Of a DNA stretch of 64,000 bases, positions 9,974-21,225 are shown piece after piece. The stretch spans positions 1,054,001 to 1,118,000 of the forward strand of contig OX595986.1 in assembly GCA_951394045.1 (NCBI GenBank), in the 5' to 3' direction. Source of the DNA: Nitzschia sp. DOCU1. Lineage: Eukaryota > Bacillariophyta > Bacillariophyceae > Bacillariales > Bacillariaceae. Position 1 is the stretch's first letter. Every line of letters starts with the position of its first letter. The notes beneath the pieces are model-generated. The model saw nothing but the letters and a program-made list of their open reading frames with translations. It had not been told where the DNA came from and ran no database searches. The translations under genes and the position numbers were made by a program.

Positions 9974-10276
9974 AAGCTAATCTTCTTGGGAAAGAAACAT
10001 TCCAAATTACTCCCCCCAAAATGGTGAAACATGACAATCGTGGGAAAAATCATTGCGTCGAGGCGACTCGACTCTAGTACTAGTAGAGCACCTGATGATA
10101 TTGAATGTTGGCCAACTCAGACTCAGTCTCCTGGTTATCGCATTTGCCCGATGTGATCTTGCGTATAGTACCAGGTACCGTTTTCGTAGCGTCAATCTGG
10201 ATAATGCCTCGGCTATCGCGATGAATAGTGGAGGCATTTTTAGGATGGAAATGATCGCCAAGCCTTTTGTGGTGCA
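9974..10276. other. Junction DNA between duplicated block and Copia body
   Basis: About 300 bp is not related to the GT8 block or to the 3' LTR. It may be host DNA or part of the Copia 5' end that is too diverged to read. No 5' LTR (TGTTGTGTG...) is visible here. No gene is seen. Confidence 0.4.
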
Positions 10277-11368
10277 ATGCCGCGTTGCGTTGCCACTGAC
10301 CCTACAGGAACCAGCTGGACAACGGTCGCTGGCCACCTGCCCGCCACTTCGTCGGACTCCAAAGCAGCACCAGCCGCCTTTGGAGGCATCGCTTGTAGCG
10401 AGAGCCCCGTCACTCTGGCACAAGTGTACACCTTGTTCCAACAGTACTCAAGTGGAGGACCCAAGAAGACTCATGGAAATAAAAGCCCCTGCTACAATTG
10501 TGGCAAGACCGGCCACTGGTCATGCGAATGCCCATAACCCAAGAAACCAAGAGGACCTCCACGCCGTGGACGATTCGACAGGAAACCCGGCCGAGGAAGA
10601 CTCAACAAGCCTGACAACGAAAGTTGGAGGAAGAAAGCGCCAGCTGATGGAGAGCCACAAACGAAGGACATGCACCGCTGTGCCAAGTGCAGCCGTTGGT
10701 CCACTACCCATGGAACTGACGGCCACACTGGTGGAAAGAAGCCGGACGCTGCCCTCGCCAACCTCCTGATTGCCGAAGACCCAGACGCTTGGGTGTGCCT
10801 CCCCGACTTTAGCAAAGTTCTCTCCTCGCTTGTTCCACCTCCCACCCTGTGGTACTTCCATCCATCCGTGCAAATTGTCAATACATCCTCCTCGGTTTGA
10901 TTGTTGGGTTTTGGCTCTCGTTGGTCCCAGGCAAAGCATGGATTCTGATCCCCCAGTTCATCTTGCAGCTCTTCCTCAACCCCTTTTGGAACGATTGGAC
11001 CCTGTTCCCTGCACCCTTTCTCTGGACACTGGCCTACTCTGTCCTTCGGTACCTTGCCCAGCGCCAACGCCTCCGTCACCACTTCCATTTCCGTGCCCCC
11101 GATCCTCCCAGAGCACCTCCACGCCCCAAACAGAGAGGTGGCCATTCTTATAGCATCAAGAAACGAACCCTCGAACGCCGCCCATTTGCCCACCCCCACA
11201 CCTGTGAACTCCAGGCCATCTTGTCACGCCTTGAACGCTTTGCCGATGACATTGGCTTCTACAAAGTCGGTGGCCATCCGGGCAAAGAGGGAGGAAAACA
11301 AACAAAGAAGAAGAGAGATAATGCAAGACGACACAAAGCAATGCCGCTGTGTTTTCCCCCGAATGGCC

Positions 11369-11691
11369 CCAAGTGACTGTTGGACAGGCCTGCTTGCTCC
11401 GCTCCCTGATTGCACTGGCTGATGTTAAAATAACCGGTTCGTAAACAGGTTATGGGCTTGCTTGTAGAACGTTTGGTTCTTAGTATTATGAGCTCGTTTG
11501 AGCATCTACTTTCTAATCTTGCGATCTTTCGATCGTGCGTTTTCTGATCTTGTGGAAGCTAGTCTGAGTCTTGACGGAAGTCTTTACGATCTTGTCGCTT
11601 CCGCAAGACTAGCTCTCTTCCGGATCCTAGTCTTTCTGCAAGTAGTCCTGAGTCGTGAGACCCAGTCGATTCAAGTCACTAGTCGACTCGT
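11369..11691. mobile_element. 323-bp insertion inside the Copia ORF, flanked by a 10-bp direct repeat
   Basis: CCGAATGGCC occurs at 11359-11368 and again at 11692-11701. The pol frame reads Arg-Met-Ala through both copies. Without the intervening DNA, the frame before 11368 continues directly into FKPFIRIAVIEQLAFLNSD, the expected lead-in to the protease. The insert is non-coding and rich in GATCTTGCG-like and GACTAG-like words. A short inverted pair (AGTGACT at 11372, AGTCACT at 11674) lies near its ends, but no long terminal inverted repeat is evident. A 10-bp duplication would fit a small Mutator-type non-autonomous element; this class assignment is tentative. Confidence 0.6.
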
Positions 11692-14600
11692 CCGAATGGC
11701 CTTCAAACCATTCATTCGAATCGCCGTAATCGAACAACTGGCCTTCCTCAACAGTGACAACCTACCGGAGTATTTAATGTCCGCTGCACATGCCCTGTGC
11801 ACAGCATTGACTGCGCCGACAGAAATCAACTCCATCCTAACTAAGGAGGATTGCTACCCAGTGATCTTTGACTCAGGCGCAAGCCTGTCCATGTCCTTCT
11901 ACAAGGAAGACTTCGTTGGACCCTTGGAAGCACCAACTGGAGTCATGACAGTCCAAGGCATTGGCCAAGCCAATGGCCTTGAACATGTTGCTTGGTCGTT
12001 CATCAACACCACTGGAATGCTTCAAACCTTGAAGATACCCACCTACTACTATGTACTGGAAGCCATAGACAGATGGTTGAGCACTACAAGCCTCCTACAG
12101 GCCTACAGTGATGAAACCATCCACATGGAAGGAGGTTGAATGATCCTAAGCGGCCAGCCAAATGATCCCCTGCAGATTCGCCATCCTTTTGACATTATTA
12201 CCAACGATCGGACAAACCTCCATATTGGGTATGCATATGCCCCAGCAGCCAGACAAGCTATGCAGAAAGCCTTCCAAGCCATCGTCACCATGGTTTTATC
12301 CACAAACCACAACTTGAGTCCTGCCAACAAAGAATTACTATGTTGGCATTATTGGCTTGGACACTTCTTGGGATTCCGCAGGATTTGTTTCCTAATGCAG
12401 TCCCGAGTCCTTGCACACAGCAAGGGCACATGGTGGATTCAGGCTGCCGCCTGCAAAATGGACCAAAACCTACTCTGTGCCACCTGCCAATATGCCAAAC
12501 AGAAGCATCGCACCGCCCCAGGAAAACAGACTTCAGTTGTCAGAGACCACGTTGGTGCCTTGAGACAAGAGAATCTCTTCCCTGGCCAGCGAATCTCTGT
12601 TGACCATTTTGTCTGCTTGACCCGCGGCTGCCTACAAAATACCCATGGCAAAGAAGATACAATGCTACAATGCAGTGGTGGAGCAATCTTTGTGGATCAT
12701 GCTACATTCACGTGGCTAATCAGGTCTACCTTAACACGCATGAGACAATCAAAGCTAAGGATGACTTTGAGAAGCACATCCGTGACTTCGGAGTTGTTGC
12801 CAAGGAATATCTCAGCAATAATGGATCTGCGTTCACATCAACAGCATATTGTGAACACTTGGAACAATTTGCACAGATAACCTGCTACGCTGGAGTTGGA
12901 GCTCACCATCACAATGGAATTGCTTTAAGATTGATCCAGAGGATGGTCATGACAGTTGCCAGAACTATGATGCTCCACGCTGCCATCCATTGGCCCAACG
13001 TTGCTGAAATAGCCCTATGGCCCCTCGCTGTCCAACATGCTGTGTACCTACACAATCATATGCCCAACGAATTGAATGGCCTCAGCCCGCACAACCTTTT
13101 TTCGAAGACCTGCTGGTCCCAAACCGAATTTCAGAATTGTCACGTATGGGGTTGCCCAGTGTATGTGTCCTGGACAAGATGATTGCAGACGGCAAGAAAC
13201 TCCCAAAATGGAACCCCTGTTCATCATGCCATGTCTTCCTCAGCTTGAGCAAGGACCATGCCTTAACCACCGCCCTTGTTCTCAACCTTGCCACAGGCGC
13301 AATCACCCCGCAATTGGTTCTCAACGGTTGCATCCAGCAAAGCCAAAGTCAATGCACTCTTCTGCTCTCCCAAATGGGATGCCCTCTTTGGCAAAAATAC
13401 TGTCCATTTTGCACCAGACGATGAAGAACATGACAACAACGATGATGAAGTGTTGATTGTTGAGGACCCCCACCACCACCAAGCTAATGAAGTTGCTGCT
13501 GCAACCAAACTGCGATCCCCGCTGCGCCCCTTTGAAGTCCCACCAGCCACCATGTCATCTCCCAAAGTTGATTCAGATGCACCTGACCTGCTTGACGATG
13601 AAGCAGGCCCCACCCTCAACCCATCACCGACTCTCCACCAGTGCCCCAGCCAATCAAATTGTTGCATCAGCGGGAGCTGCTGACTCCCACAAAAGTCTCT
13701 TTCACCCTGCTCAAGTCCCCACCTCTTCTTCAGAGGGAGCCCTTGCTGCCACCTAGGGAGCCACAGCCACATGATGCTGCGATCGCCAACTGGTCAACTC
13801 TGCATCAGAGGGAGATGGATGCTCTGCTCACTGCTACTCACCAATCTTCCCAAACGATCAAACCACCAGCCGGCTATGGTTACACCACCACCCTGCTTGC
13901 CACCTACAACTTCTTCAACAATGATTGCCAATTCATCAGTGATGGGCAGACTACCTTTGCCCTCAAAGCCCATGCCACAAAGGATCCAGACACCCTCTCT
14001 TTTGATGAAGCCATGGTGTTGAAAGAACACCACCTCTGGCAGGCCGCCACACAGAAAGAAATTTATCAACCCACCAATCACAGCACCTGGGAAGAAGTTC
14101 AGCAAACAGAAGCCAAGACCCAAGTTCTACTGGGTACTTGGGTCTTCAAGAAGAAACGGAACCCCAGTGGAGAAGTCACTAAGTACAAAGTGCGATACTG
14201 TGAGAGGAGACCTTGAAGAAGAACATGACAAGGAGACATTTGCCCCTGTTGTTGCATGGAGCTCTGTCTGTCTATTCCTTGTACTTACCCTTATCTTGGG
14301 ATGGCATACCATCCCATTGACTTCTCTAATGCCTTCATCCAAGCAGACATTGACAAACCGAATTGGATACACCTGCCATGTGGCTTCAAGTCCTTGAAAG
14401 GATTCGAAACTTGCCTCCACCTGAAGAAAAGCCTCTACGGAATCTTGGTTGCCCCATTCCTGTTCTGGCTGCACATTTTGAAAGCCCTTCTCAGCCTCAG
14501 ATTCCTGCAAAGCAAGTTTGACCATGCCTATTCTTCAAGCAAGGAATTGCCATAGTAGTCCTCTACATGGACAACGCCGGCATCGGAGGGAAGAACATGG

Positions 14601-15566
14601 AAGACATCGGCCAGCTGATTGTTGATTTGAAGGCACTCAGATTTGAACTGACACAAGAGGGAAGCTTCAGCAAATTTCTTGGTATTGACTTCAAGAAATG
14701 AGATGACGGATCCATCCTTCTGACCCAGACCAGACTCATTGACAAAGTAATCTCCACGTCCGGCCTTTACGACTGCAAACCAAACCTCCTGCTGGCCACC
14801 CAAAACTGCTCTTGGAAGCAACCCCAATGGACTCCCAATGGACTCCCAATGGCCAAACTGTGGACCTACCCCTCCATCATCGGAATGCTGCTGTATCTGT
14901 CAACAAACACCCGCCCTGACATTGCCTTTGCCGTCAGTCAAGTTGCTCACTTCATCTCTGCCCCAAAACAGAGCCACGCTGCAGCAGTCAAGTTGATTGT
15001 CAGGTACCTCAAATGGACAAAAGAACAAGGAACCATCATCAAGCCGACCAGAAAGCTTGACTTGGACTTGTTCATTGACGCAGACTTTGCTGGCCTCTTC
15101 TGCCAAGAGCCAGACACAGCCCCCAAATCCATGAAGTCTAAGACCAGTTACATCATCTTGCTGAGCAGTTGTCCACTGCTTTGAAAATTGCAACTCCAGT
15201 TGTCCATCTTGTGCTGCACCCTCAAAGCTGAATACACCGCCTTGAGCTATGCACTCAAAACAATGCTTCCCATGAAACGTGCCCTTGAAGAAGCAGTTGC
15301 TGCCCTCCTTGTCCCTGAATTGCTCTCCTACTCCATCAATGCCCGAGTCTTTGAAGATAATCAGGGAGCATTCTTTCTCGCCACCAACCAGTGCCTGACC
15401 AACAGAACCAAGTACTTCCTGGTTAAATGGCACTGGTTCTGGCAGCACAGCAAGGAATTTATCTTGATCCCCTTCGAATCGGCCAACCAGCAAGCTGATT
15501 ACTTCACAAAGATGCTCTCCTGTGAAGCCTTCGAACACAACCGCTGCCTTTTCCAAGGATGGTAAT

Positions 15567-16109
15567 TGTTGTGTGTTGTGTGCCTCCGGCACTTGTCTGT
15601 TCCTTGTTTGCCAAGATGTAGGATGCTCTTCCCAGAGCTTCTGAACTTGTCTCACATTGATCTATTAATTCCTGTCATTGTTTCTCACTTCCACCAATGG
15701 CCACTTTTGAATATGTGCATCCTCGGTGATTACATCACCGTTGTATGAGAGGGAGAGTTGAGAGTCACTTGAGTTGATCCATTCATATCAGTCGAGAACT
15801 ATCCACTCGTGACTGCAACTACCTTCAAGCATTGCCCCTCTATTTCCATTGCAATGCTCCCCTATGTACTTGGTGACCTGTTGAATGATCCTGGCAGTTG
15901 AGACACGGTGATAGCTATTATGCAAGAGTGAAGCAGTTGAATTCCAATGTTTGAAAAGATGAATCTGTGGCATTGAGAACACTCGTCTTTCTACATTACT
16001 ATAGCTTAACTCATAGTTGGTTTTTGTCAAGGAACGTGTCTACAGCTTTATCACTACTTGAATACATTGCCTGCGCTCTACTAGTTGGATCGCTATTAGA
16101 GTTACAACA
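15567..16109 (+). repeat. 3' LTR of the Copia element
   Basis: The 543-bp segment begins TGTTGT and ends ACAACA, a perfect 6-bp inverted pair of the TG...CA type. It begins immediately after the pol stop codon (15563-15565), with a short purine run (AAGGATGG) just upstream acting as a plausible polypurine tract. No second copy of the segment occurs in the window, so the 5' LTR has been lost. Confidence 0.72.
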
Positions 16110-16113
16110 GGCC

Positions 16114-16129
16114 TTGAAGTAACGGACAC
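16114..16129 (+). repeat. Target-site duplication, left copy (TTGAAGTAACGGACAC)
   Basis: A 16-bp direct repeat, identical to 17546-17561, frames the LINE-like fragment. It begins four bases after the Copia LTR ends. Confidence 0.75.
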
Positions 16130-17545
16130 ACCACCGCCCAGATCCTCTCTTCGCCAGGGCCTGGGGTTCGTAGCGGCACTACTATTATGCTTGCATGTGA
16201 TTGCAAAGCGGTTTTGAACAATTTGTTTCTAACTTTGACCCACGCCCCAGTGCCCCACATTATGACCTCATCATGGTGGCTCGTTTTGAACTTCATCGCA
16301 GCCCATTACAGTGGATTCCCCACCATGTGCATGGCCACAGGGATTGCTTGCTGCTGTATCATCTGTTGAACCCATGGGAATGTTTGAACTGCAACATGGA
16401 TGCACTTGCAAAAACATTTTGGAAAATGCTTGATCGTGGTGGCTTTCAGGCCCACCACCTTGATGAACCCGACACTGGCCAGTGGTCTCTTTGGCGTGGC
16501 ACTCGACGCATTTGTAGCTGGTCGCGCACACGGGTCAAAGATCTGTACTATGGGGCCTCTTCTAGGGAGTACTGGTCTAAACGCCTGCGTTTGGATACTT
16601 CGGCTTGCAATTGGGACGCCTTGGGAAATGCTTTCCAACGCCTTCCTCTATTCCGACAGATTTGGATTCCGCGCTTTCTATCATCATTTCTTCCTCTCCA
16701 AAGCACCCTTTTCCGTTGGCAGACAGTGCATAATGACCTTTGCCCACGTTGTGATCTGGTTGAAACACGACATCATTTGGTACAGTGTAAACATTCCGAC
16801 AATTTGGCCCATGTCCAGCGATCCTTAAATGAACTGGAGTCGTGGCTTCGGGAGCAAAGGACACATCCATCGCTCGAAGCTGGTGTATTGTCAATTCTTC
16901 GTGCTTGCATTTTTTCTGAACCGTGGATACCCCCGAATGATGTGCCATTTATTCATCATGACCTCCTTTCCGCTCAAGCATTCTTGGGTCTGATGGATGG
17001 TTTTGTGCTTCGCTCGTGGACCACTCTATAGCATGCACATTACCAGTATTTGGGCTCATGGTGCACTGGCAACCGATGGCACTCCTTGTTGATTCGGCAT
17101 ATTTGGCAGATCGCTTGGGGTTCCTGGCGGCTACGCTGCTCCCTTTCTCGATCGGATGACTCACTTGTTCCTTCCCGCCGTCATGCTGATCTTGATGCAG
17201 CGATTAATGCTGCCTTCTCTCACGATCGTTCTGACCTGCCTGCCCCTGCCAGGCATTGGTTCCAACAATCTCCCTCCACCTTACATTCTGAAACCCTTGA
17301 CTTTAAACTTCTTTGGCTTCGCAACATTCAGGCCTGGTTGTCCTGAATATTGTGTGGACGGACTGACATGAGACAGCCTTGAGTCTCATCTCTCTCATTC
17401 CTCTAAGCTGTTGATTCTCTCTTCTGTCGTTTCAAGCTCACCCGCCTGGTGTTGGTGAGGGTGCCCCTGAGCGACGTTAAAGCCTTGATGGGCGGCTACT
17501 GGCGTCTAATTTGATTGCCTTTTAAGTAGTAAATCCTGCGTTTTA
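16130..17545 (+). mobile_element. 5'-truncated non-LTR (LINE-type) retrotransposon fragment
   Basis: The fragment is flanked by identical 16-bp direct repeats. An open stretch at 16201-17346 in one frame, interrupted by one TAG at 17029-17031, encodes the tail of an RNase H domain (WIPHHVHGHRD ... NCNMDALAKTFW). A zinc-binding reverse-transcriptase C-terminus follows (DLCPRCDLVETRHHLVQC) and then a long helical tail. No RT palm is present, so the copy lacks its 5' part, which is typical of LINE insertion by target-primed reverse transcription. The 3' flank lacks a poly-A tail. The frame begins after a stop without an ATG. Confidence 0.75.
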
Positions 17546-17561
17546 TTGAAGTAACGGACAC
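17546..17561 (+). repeat. Target-site duplication, right copy
   Basis: Exact repeat of 16114-16129. Beyond it lie 21 bp and then the start of the right GT8 duplication. Confidence 0.75.
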
Positions 17562-17582
17562 TACGTTCCGAACACTTTGACT

Positions 17583-20049
17583 GGTTCAATCGCTGTGTCG
17601 TGCGATCATCGCCGACCTCGTATCCGGCCGGCCGGGCGTAGGCGGGCGCGCATTTCCCCACAAAAAATGAATAAAGATTTGCGCGGTGGCGGGCGGGCGC
17701 TTTGCCCCCTCTCTCTCGTCACGTGCCGTTTGGCCCACTTTTGTTCCTCTCAAAAGTAATAGTGGATACTGATTATAATACTTTGGAATACCCTTTTGTC
17801 ACTCTTTGCAATTTAGCTACTCTCTACTAGTAGATTGAATCTAACCGAAAGAAGTCAATCGCTATTCCAGTTTGTGAAAAGCATTGTAGGGCAGAGGTGC
17901 GGACGAGAATCAAGGTTTCCGGTGCGCCATTATCATGACGCTCCAGTTTCAGTCCCCAAAGCGGATTGTCGTCCAGAAACGTAAAGAGCTATTCCGAAAA
18001 CTGCACTGGGTGCTTACCTTGACGACACTTCTGGTTTGTATTCCATCCTACATTCAAATGAGAAATCTCGGAGCTCTCATGACTAATGGCGACAGATCTG
18101 AGACCATCCTTCTCGATCTGTCGCACACCGTGCCAACCGCCTGGGACATTCCCAAACGAAATAATACAGCCCAAGTCTCGTCGTCGGCCAGCAGCATCCC
18201 GTTGAATATTCCATCGTCTCAACATCAAGGATCGTTGTCGCCGGCTTCTAATGGGAGGACAGTGACTCGAAAATGGGCATACGCCTTTCTCTTGGGAGGC
18301 TGCAACGCGGCAGAACCCGAATATCGGGGTTTCCTGTACAATGTCATGATGGTCGCCCGACGACTGCGAAAGATGGGTAGTCAGGCCGACATGGTGCTTT
18401 TGATTCAAATGTCCTATAGGTCCATTGATAAGACGCTACCAGCACAAGAAGAGAAAATGCTCCATGATCTGGACATCAAGTTCAGCTATATTCCTGCATT
18501 TGTATCGGCGACACACGAAACGTTTTATGCTCTCATGATGGAGAAGTTTCGCATATTAGAGTTGGCGGGTCAGTATTCACGTGTCATGTTTTTGGATTCG
18601 GATCAGTGGCCGCTGTGTAGTTTGGACTATCTGTTTGAAATGTCAGAGCCACCGGCAGGGCAGACTCCGCTGCTAAAGGAGAATATGTTGCTAGCCTGGA
18701 AGTGGGAACCCTGCAATGGTGGATTCTTCATGTTTGCACCAAAGCAAGGCGACTATGAACTAATCTCGTCCATTATTCGTCGGCGGGAGGAAGAAGCACT
18801 CGGCATGAAGTATCCCTATTGGAATGTTACCACTGGCTGGGGGCATACGTTTAGCGAAATGGACAAGTGGAAGTGCCCCAAGGATCCCGTCGCAGCAAAT
18901 GTGGGCCTGGAATGGGGATGGCATGGAGCCTTTACGGACCAGGGTCTGATCTACTACTGGGCGAAATATGTGAAGCAGTCCGTGTCGATATTTATTGTCG
19001 ATGAAGTAGAGAATTGGGGGAGCTGTGGTGGCAGTGCTTGCATGGAAAGCCAAGGACCGTCAAAGTTGGAAAAATTCTCCTGTCGAAAGGAAAATTTACA
19101 GGCGAACTCGCCCCCGAATGAACCATATAAGAGTATTTTCCACATGACTGGTAAGTCAGCGTTGATATGAACTTTCCAGTTGAGATGGTTTGCTCAAAAG
19201 TTCTGACTCGGCTCGTTGATGTCCAGGGGTCAAAAAGCCATGGGTACAGCGGACAGATGCATACTCGCCAATCAAGAGTACGTGGTTCCAAGAATTGCGC
19301 CAGATGGAAATGGACCTGCTGAATCACGACGACTTGACTGCCCAAGTCGCGAAATTGCTGGAACGCAAAAAGCCGCCTACTGTTGGCTCATTTCCGGTCT
19401 ACTCGCAAATGTATGAGCACCTCAAAGACAAGAAGCAACGCAACTGGAATCCATATCAAACTAAAGAGGAGTACGGGGATGTATTTTAAAAATGCCGGAT
19501 CTACAGTGCTTGCTTTGGTTGTTGAAGCCACTTCTGCTACCACAGGGACTTGACTGGCGCAACCGGGAATTTTACAAGCAGTCTCACAGTGACAGAACAG
19601 GGGGTGGTTTTTTGAGGTTGATCTTACTTGTAGTTCCTCGATTTGTAGTGGTACTGGCCGCCCGAATAAGGTTGGTTTTGCTATAACTTGGTTTCTAAGT
19701 CTAGCGTCTCGTACGGATTCCAGTTGCGTTCCACTTTGTCCTTGATGTGATCATACATTTGATTGTAAACTGGAAAAGATCCAACCGAAGGTTTCTTCTT
19801 GCGCTCCTTCAGACGATGCATTTCGTCACTCAGAATCGTCCTGTTTTGCAAAACTTCTCTCTCCATGCGGGCCAATTCTTCAAACCAAACCCGTGTCATC
19901 TTTTTGTTGTTCTTACGAGATGCCACCCAGGGCTTCAAGCGACCTAGAAGAGCAAAGAAATACGAGACGAACGGCGAATGAGCGCCAAGTTGCCGAATTA
20001 TAGGTTTTTTTGTCTTGTTTGCCAACGTACCAGTCATGTGAAAAATGGA
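17583..20049. repeat. Segmental direct duplication, right copy
   Basis: Same content and orientation as 7478-9973. Here the convergent GT8 gene on the minus strand continues intact beyond the end of the homology. Confidence 0.85.
17935..19489 (+). CDS. GT8 (glycogenin-like) glycosyltransferase, type II membrane protein, copy 2
   Basis: There are two exons, 17935-19150 and 19227-19489. Exon and intron lengths equal those of the copy at 7829, and the product has about 492 residues. All motifs are kept: membrane anchor, FLDSDQWP, NGGFFMF, and the intron-split HMTG|VKKPW. Protein differences from copy 1 are few and all in the second half (EEALG for EEALA, ENWGSCGG for EHWGGCGG, and a small cluster around QANSPPNEPYKS). 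The 5' half and promoter region appear identical by eye. Both copies therefore look functional, and the duplication or a conversion event is recent. Confidence 0.88.
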
Positions 20050-21225
20050 GGAATAGGGTGGGTACATTGGTGTCCCAGGTTGTTGATACCCATCGGAACA
20101 AGTGTATTTATCGAATTCCGACAAAAGCACATTTTGCAAGCACGCGGTACCATTGCAGCTGCCCCAGTTTTCAATCTTCTTATTAATAACCAACGACACA
20201 GATTGCTTGACATACTTTGCCCAATAGTAGATAAGTCCCTGGTCCGTAAAGGCCCCATGCCATCCCCATTTGGTCCTATTCAAATTTGGCCTGGACTGCG
20301 ATGGCGTCCATTTGTCGCTTTCACTGAATTCATGACCCCATCCTAAGGTTTTGTCCCAATATGGAAAGGGCATTTGTAACGCTTCTTCTTCGCGGCGACG
20401 AATGATTGACAATATAAGTTCATAGTCACCAACTTGGGGAGTAAACATGAAAAATCCTCCGTTGCAAGGCTCCGTTTTCCATGCCACCAACATATTCTCC
20501 TTTATCCTGGGAGTCTGCCCGACAGGTGGCTCTGATAGTTCGAACACGTAATCCAGGCTGCAAAGCGGCCACTGATCGGCATCGAGATAAATCACCCGAG
20601 AATAAATGCCTGCATACTCGAATATCCTAAACTTTTCCATCATCAGAGCATAAAAGACCTCGTGAACTTTTGACGCAAACGTCGGAATATATCTGAACTT
20701 GATATTCAAATCTGTCAATAGCTGTTCTTCCGAGGCAGGTAATTTCCGATGAGGCGATTTTGTTGACATTTGGAGCAAGAGGACCATATCCGCTCGACTA
20801 CCCATGTTTCGTAGCCGCCATGATACCATCATAACATTGACGAGGAACCCCCGATATTCTGGCTCGTCGGGGTTGCAGCCACCTAGGAGGAACACGTATG
20901 CCCACTTTCGCGTTGGCCCATCCCCGGGGACAGTGGCGTGTGAAGACTGTTGTAGTGGGTCCTTTGTGGTCGCTACTGCGAGAGAAGCATGGGATTTCAC
21001 AGTATCATTCCTTCTCGAGTCGTCCCATAACGTGGGAATTCGATTGATGCGTTCGTTCTGCAAAGTTTCTGATGGTAAAGATATGTCGATCCTTGTCTTG
21101 TCGTCATTTCTCATCAAGTTGACGATAGTTTTCGTTTGAATGTAAATGAAGATAGGGATAACTGCTACAATTGCCCAATTGATTTTCCGGAAAATAACCC
21201 GCCGTGAATGGAGTTGAAGGGTCAT
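19681..21225 (-). CDS. GT8 glycosyltransferase paralogue, type II membrane protein
   Basis: There are two exons, 21225-20031 and 19943-19681. The 87-nt intron (GTACGT...TCTAG, phase 1) is a multiple of three with no stop, so the reading frame stays open if it is retained. Spliced, the product has about 485 residues. A membrane anchor lies near WAIVAVIPIFIYI. The catalytic domain carries YLDADQWP as its DxD, NGGFFMFTPQVGDY, and HMTG|RLKPW across the splice. It is convergent with copy 2 and divergent from the gene at 21823. The splice position matches the other four paralogues exactly, which is the reason for preferring the spliced model over the 514-residue unspliced one. Confidence 0.87.
   Translation of the reverse strand: MTLQLHSRRVIFRKINWAIVAVIPIFIYIQTKTIVNLMRNDDKTRIDISLPSETLQNERINRIPTLWDDSRRNDTVKSHASLAVATTKDPLQQSSHATVPGDGPTRKWAYVFLLGGCNPDEPEYRGFLVNVMMVSWRLRNMGSRADMVLLLQMSTKSPHRKLPASEEQLLTDLNIKFRYIPTFASKVHEVFYALMMEKFRIFEYAGIYSRVIYLDADQWPLCSLDYVFELSEPPVGQTPRIKENMLVAWKTEPCNGGFFMFTPQVGDYELILSIIRRREEEALQMPFPYWDKTLGWGHEFSESDKWTPSQSRPNLNRTKWGWHGAFTDQGLIYYWAKYVKQSVSLVINKKIENWGSCNGTACLQNVLLSEFDKYTCSDGYQQPGTPMYPPYSSIFHMTGTLANKTKKPIIRQLGAHSPFVSYFFALLGRLKPWVASRKNNKKMTRVWFEELARMEREVLQNRTILSDEMHRLKERKKKPSVGSFPVYNQMYDHIKDKVERNWNPYETLDLETKL

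Larger units (their letters stand above)
10277..16109 (+). mobile_element. Degenerate Ty1/Copia LTR retrotransposon, 5'-truncated, 3' LTR present
   Basis: Gag-pol fragments lie in order but in several frames with stops. A zinc knuckle CYNCGKTGHWSCECP is at about 10490-10534, followed by a CxxC...HGT...H motif (CAKCSRWSTTHGT). The protease DSGAS is at 11870-11884. The GAG-pre-integrase HHCC part is at about 12340-12500 (CATCQYAKQ). The integrase core follows (ISVDHF; LSNNGSAF; NGIALRLI), and the RT (DFSNAFIQADID, then YMDN in place of YVDD). RNase H is at about 15055-15560, ending QGW-stop at 15565. Two of the three integrase catalytic residues are changed (D to N in the NNGSAF motif, E to L in NGIALR), and the RT catalytic pair is damaged. 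The capsid part of Gag and the 5' LTR are absent. The order protease-integrase-RT-RNase H is that of Copia; diatom CoDi elements are the closest type by pattern. Confidence 0.9.

Noticed and set aside
9974..10276. Possible Copia 5' LTR
   Set aside because: It shares no recognisable sequence with the 3' LTR at 15567-16109 and lacks the TGTTGT start.
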